Positions 60,954-64,000 of a stretch of DNA of 64,000 nt are shown piece by piece. The stretch covers positions 186,001-250,000 of the forward strand of contig NZ_JAMXMX010000002.1 of the NCBI RefSeq assembly GCF_024055725.1, in the 5' to 3' direction. A program made the position numbers and the translations under genes. The notes below the pieces were generated by a model that did not search any database, was not told the DNA's origin, and worked only from the letters and a program-made list of their open reading frames with translations. Source of the DNA: Actinoallomurus spadix (GTDB taxonomy: Bacteria > Actinomycetota > Actinomycetes > Streptosporangiales > Streptosporangiaceae). Within the stretch, counting starts at the first letter, position 1, and every line of letters starts with the position of its first letter.

Positions 60954-62378
60954 ATGTTCTGCTGTCGGCCCGGCCGCCGGGACCTGCTGCGCCTGAGCGC
61001 GCTCCTCTCCGGGTTCTCCCTCATGCCGGAGATCGGGGAGGCGCGGGCGCAGGCGTCCGACGTACGGCCGGTCAACCTCGAACTCGTCACGCTCACCGAG
61101 ACCACCGCGGTCTTCACGTGGTACACCGGTGTCGCCGGGACGGACGACGGGCTCGGGCGGATGCGGCCCGCCGCGGCCGACGGCCAGATCGTGATCGGCA
61201 CCCGGCCGGGGCGGCTGACCCGCGTCGTCGGCGAGACCGCCCGCACGCCGTACCACTACGTCGAGGTGACGGGGCTGGAGCCCGGCCGGACGTACTACTA
61301 CCAGGCGCGCTCGCACGGGCGGGCGGCGTCGCAGACCTCGGTGGCGGGCGCCGCCGGCACCCCCCTGGGCGACGGCGCCTTCTCGTTCACGACGCCGCAG
61401 CCACCGCCCGGGCGCTTCCTGTTCTCCATCGCGCTCTGCAACGACCTGCACCTGGGCGAGACCGTCGCTGGGCTGATCGGCGGGCTGCCGTTCAAGGGCA
61501 TCTCGCAGGCTCCGGGACGGCCGCCGTACCCGAAGATCATGGCGGAGGCGATGGTGCGGGACGCGCGGCGACGCGGCGCGACCTACCTCCTCGCGGCCGG
61601 GGACGTGTCCTCCGAGGCGGTGCCCGGCGACCTGGACGAGGCCAAGCGGATCCTCGACGGCTTCGGCACCTACCGCCGCGACTACCTCGTCGCGCGCGGC
61701 AACCACGACCGCGCGCACGACGGCGACGCGTACGCCGCCTGCCGGGTCGGCCGATGGCAGGGCCGTGACTGCTTCCGCGACGTGTTCTCCGACGGGCCGA
61801 CGTACTTCGGCCACGACCTGGGCGGCCTGCACGTCATCGGGCTGGACACCTACGACAAGCCGGGCAACGGAGGAGACGCGGGTGGGCTGTCCGCGGAGCA
61901 GTTCGCCTGGTTCGAGGCCGAGCTGAAGGCGCATCGGGACCAGCCCACGATCGTGTTCGGCCACCATCCTCTGCTGTCCCTCGACGACCCGCTCGCGGCG
62001 GCCGGCGGCACCTCGCTGAACCCCGGGCAGACGGTCGCGATCATGGCGGCGTACGAACGGACGCCAGGAGTGTTCCTGCACCACGCGGGGCACACGCACC
62101 GGAACAAGCGCACGGTGCTGCCCGGCAGCCGGCACGTGACCCAGCAGGAGGTCGGGGCGACGAAGGAGTATCCCGGCGGGTTCAACCTCCTCCGCGTGCA
62201 CAGCGGCGGCTACGCGCTGAACTTCTACAAGACCCGGGACGACCTGGCCAGGGAGTGGAGCGAGCGCAGCCGGCAGGAGATCAGCGGGCTGTGGCCGCAG
62301 TTCTCGTTCGGCCCGTCGGTCGCGGACCGCAACAGCGTGACCGCCCGCGACCTGTCCGGCCTGCGCGCGGCCCGCTGA
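60954..62378 (+). CDS. Tat-exported purple acid phosphatase-like metallophosphatase
   Basis: 474 residues. A twin-arginine N-terminus (PGRRDLLRLSALLSG), a beta-sandwich domain (about 35-150), and a calcineurin-like phosphoesterase domain (160-460) with NDLHLGE, AAGDVSSE, ARGNHDR, VFGHHPL and HAGHTHRNK supplying the metal ligands. Predicted to hydrolyse phosphate esters outside the membrane. ATG 60954 follows TAGCGT (60941-60946) and -35 TGGACC (60918-60923, spacer 17), a leaderless arrangement. Confidence 0.87.
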   Translation: MFCCRPGRRDLLRLSALLSGFSLMPEIGEARAQASDVRPVNLELVTLTETTAVFTWYTGVAGTDDGLGRMRPAAADGQIVIGTRPGRLTRVVGETARTPYHYVEVTGLEPGRTYYYQARSHGRAASQTSVAGAAGTPLGDGAFSFTTPQPPPGRFLFSIALCNDLHLGETVAGLIGGLPFKGISQAPGRPPYPKIMAEAMVRDARRRGATYLLAAGDVSSEAVPGDLDEAKRILDGFGTYRRDYLVARGNHDRAHDGDAYAACRVGRWQGRDCFRDVFSDGPTYFGHDLGGLHVIGLDTYDKPGNGGDAGGLSAEQFAWFEAELKAHRDQPTIVFGHHPLLSLDDPLAAAGGTSLNPGQTVAIMAAYERTPGVFLHHAGHTHRNKRTVLPGSRHVTQQEVGATKEYPGGFNLLRVHSGGYALNFYKTRDDLAREWSERSRQEISGLWPQFSFGPSVADRNSVTARDLSGLRAAR

Positions 62379-62479
62379 CGCGCGCACGCCCGGGTCGCCC
62401 GTCGCCGAACGGTACGGGACGCCGATCCGGCGCACGGCGCGGCAGTGAGCCCGCGCTCGCCGCGAACCCGCTGCCGCGC

Positions 62480-62842
62480 TCAGTAGACGAGGGCCTGGGC
62501 GCCGTCGGCCGTGACCTCTTCGACGAAGGTCGGCGCGCCCGCGATGCGGATTCCGGGCAGCACCTCGTCGTCGGTGATGTCCCGGCGCGCCGCGCACTGC
62601 GTGCAGACCGTGACCCGGCCGGCGGACAGGACGATCGCGAGCAGGTCGTCCAGTGGGGTCGCGTGTGGCAGCTCGAACTCCTTGGCCCGGCCCGGCAGCG
62701 CGAACCAGGATGATTCGCCGGTCAGCCAGAGGGAGACGGGAACACCGCTGGCGACGGCGGCCGCGGCCACCGTGAACGCCTGGTTGCAGCGCTCGGGCGC
62801 GTCGGCGCCCGCCGTCACCTTGATGACGAGTGATCGTGCCAT
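62480..62842 (-). CDS. DsrE-family small protein
   Basis: 120 residues from ATG 62842, with -10 TAGTGT (62855-62850) 8 bases ahead. DsrE/DsrF-like alpha/beta fold: SLVIKVTAGADAPERC, SVPVSLWLTGES and a Cys pair in VCTQCAA near 82. These proteins relay sulfur or bind small ligands. Which one is unknown; the Cys pair suggests sulfur transfer or redox. Confidence 0.8.
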   Translation of the reverse strand: MARSLVIKVTAGADAPERCNQAFTVAAAAVASGVPVSLWLTGESSWFALPGRAKEFELPHATPLDDLLAIVLSAGRVTVCTQCAARRDITDDEVLPGIRIAGAPTFVEEVTADGAQALVY

Positions 62843-62852
62843 ATCCGGCACA

Positions 62853-63503
62853 CTAGTCGCCCGGGCTGGAAACCGGCACGTGGCGCGAGATGATCAGCGG
62901 CAGCAGTGTGCTCTTGCCGAGGACCAGGTCCCCCAATTCGGTACGAGCGGCCCCCACGATCCGGAGCGGCTCACCGGCCGCGACCACGCGTTCCTCCACG
63001 AGGAAGCCGATCGTCCGATCCCGGTGGCGGGGGCGCGGAGGGGCGCCCAGGAGCGTCGCGAGCCGCGCGGCCAGCGGCCCGTACGGCGAGTCCTCGAACT
63101 CGGTGAACGACGGCTCGCCGAGCTCCAGTTCGGCGCCGCGCGGGTCGACGCGTACGGCGGCGGTGTCCCCGGTGACGTACAGCGGCCCGCTCGTCCGCTC
63201 CGCCGCCGTCAGCTCGCGGACGACCCTGGTCGGGCCGAAGGGGCCAGGCCGCCATGCCCGGTACCGCTCGACGACGGTCACGGAGTACCAGACGCAGGGC
63301 CGCCCCGTCAGCGGCGCCGTGACGAGCCCGGCCGGGCCGGCCACCGCCTGCCCGGTGACCTCGCGGGGCGACCCAGGCGTGTTGCCGGTGAGGGGCTCGG
63401 CGGCGCCCAGGGCCCGCCGGCGGCGCGCCCTGCCGATCGTCCTGGCCATCGCGCCGGCGCCCGCCTCGACTCCGGCCGAGATCAGTGTCATCAGGGCGTA
63501 CAC
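62853..63503 (-). CDS. GIDE-domain membrane protein
   Basis: 216 residues from GTG 63503 behind GGAGGACGG. One N-terminal TM (about 1-14 hydrophobic) and an Arg-rich loop precede a GIDE-like domain: RPCVWYSVTVVERY near 69, TGDTAAVRVDPRGAELELGE and EERVVAAGEPLRIVGAAR. GIDE-type domains occur in mitochondrial E3 ligases and in bacteria without ligase partners. 10 bases after another GIDE-like gene, so the two are co-transcribed. Role unknown. Confidence 0.75.
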   Translation of the reverse strand: MYALMTLISAGVEAGAGAMARTIGRARRRRALGAAEPLTGNTPGSPREVTGQAVAGPAGLVTAPLTGRPCVWYSVTVVERYRAWRPGPFGPTRVVRELTAAERTSGPLYVTGDTAAVRVDPRGAELELGEPSFTEFEDSPYGPLAARLATLLGAPPRPRHRDRTIGFLVEERVVAAGEPLRIVGAARTELGDLVLGKSTLLPLIISRHVPVSSPGD

Positions 63504-63513
63504 CCGTCCTCCT

Positions 63514-64000
63514 TCACTCCGGGCCGATCAGACGCAGCAGGTGCGCGGTCGGTTCAACGTGGACGAGTTCGAGCACCAGCCAGACCAGGCTCGCGGCGAG
63601 GGACAGGCCGCCCCCGATGTAACCGAGGTACGAGCCGAACCGCAGGGACGACGACAGTTCCTCCTCCGACCGGGTCGAGATGATGAACGGGCCCTTCTCC
63701 GGCCGCCGCATCACCGGTCCCGTGTCCCCGGCGGCCGCCGCGCCGAGGACGTACAGCGGCTGATCCACCGGAATGATCCACTCTTCGTAGCGGTGCCCCT
63801 GGATGTCGCTGAAGTTGACGCGGAACCGCAGGCCGAAGAGGTTGACGTCCCGGCCGGCACGCTCGAAGTGGGACAGGGAGCGCGAGGGCTCGTCGACCGG
63901 CTCCCCGTCGTGGACGATGGTGATCTCACCGGTGTGGTCGCGGACGGCGAAGGGCGTCGCGTGGACCTCGTCGTGCACCGTCCGCTCGCGCGTCGTCGTC
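63514..64000 (-). CDS. GIDE-like membrane protein, N-terminus beyond the window
   Basis: The open frame runs off the right edge; 155 or more residues are visible. It contains VNFSDIQGHRYEEWIIPVDQ, PLYVLGAAAAGDTGPV and a C-terminal TM helix (SYLGYIGGGLSLAASLVWLV). The GxxxVDQPLYVLG piece and layout match the GIDE-type gene downstream. Partial; the start is not in this sequence. Confidence 0.7.
   Translation of the reverse strand, partial: TTTRERTVHDEVHATPFAVRDHTGEITIVHDGEPVDEPSRSLSHFERAGRDVNLFGLRFRVNFSDIQGHRYEEWIIPVDQPLYVLGAAAAGDTGPVMRRPEKGPFIISTRSEEELSSSLRFGSYLGYIGGGLSLAASLVWLVLELVHVEPTAHLLRLIGPE

Noticed and set aside
1-64000. tRNA, rRNA and insertion-sequence features
   Set aside because: No cloverleaf-like segment, rRNA word or transposase reading was seen on inspection.

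Overview
The window is high-GC (about 70 percent), densely coded DNA from an actinomycete. The lineage is suggested by an ortholog of the nitrogen regulator GlnR, a complete actinobacterial-type type VII (ESX) secretion locus, a DUF4395-rhodanese-SseC sulfur cluster with a cysteine leader peptide, and many apparently leaderless starts with a TANNNT box 7-8 bases ahead. A filamentous genus of the Streptosporangiales/Thermomonosporaceae type fits best, but this is inference. I found no rRNA, tRNA, CRISPR array or insertion sequence.

Layout. 1-9 kb is housekeeping and accessory: two small Pro/Gly-rich membrane proteins, a broken short-chain dehydrogenase, glnR, a MoaD/ThiS-like protein, an LmeA-like lipid-binding protein with an ECF sigma/anti-sigma pair, and a sulfur cluster (thioredoxin, leader peptide, DUF4395, thiosulfate sulfurtransferase, SseC). 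9-51.7 kb is a long type VII secretion island. It holds EccC (27-31 kb), EccD (31-32.5 kb), EccB (43.7-45.2 kb), a two-TM protein with a degenerate P-loop (45.3-47.3 kb), two mycosin proteases (20.7 and 47.3 kb), a WXG100 pair (51 kb) with two companion substrate-like proteins, two giant CpnT-like substrates of 2372 and 2460 residues, two sets of small proteins matching the N-terminal domains of the giants, and four YbaB/EbfC-fold proteins. 52-58 kb carries a phosphotriesterase-like hydrolase behind a TetR-type operator, a HerA/VirB4-like ATPase, and a two-gene module whose members share an Asn/Gly-rich motif reminiscent of amyloid signalling motifs. 58-64 kb holds a zinc-ribbon membrane protein, a thermonuclease-like enzyme, a VOC protein, a Tat-type metallophosphatase, a DsrE-like protein and two GIDE-like membrane proteins, the last running off the window.

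How the parts fit. EccB, EccC and EccD form the membrane machine, the mycosins are its extracytoplasmic proteases, and the WXG100 pair is the core substrate. Around them sit four similar sets, each with a D1 domain (W-G-x-D-D-x-G-x-x-F type helical domain, often with a Ser/Pro/Thr-rich tail), a D2 domain (W-P-E-G-D type domain) and a YbaB/EbfC paralog with a PRA[ML]R motif. In two sets D1 and D2 are separate genes; in the other two they are fused and extended into giant effector-like proteins. The first giant carries three PI-kinase/HipA-like domains, an ADP-ribosyltransferase-like domain, a Cys-peptidase-like domain and a C-terminal GNAT acetyltransferase, followed by two possible immunity genes. 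The second carries six divergent copies of a beta-rich module I cannot name. The repeated D1-D2-YbaB arrangement, with YbaB-fold proteins as proposed substrate chaperones, is the most system-like novelty in the window.
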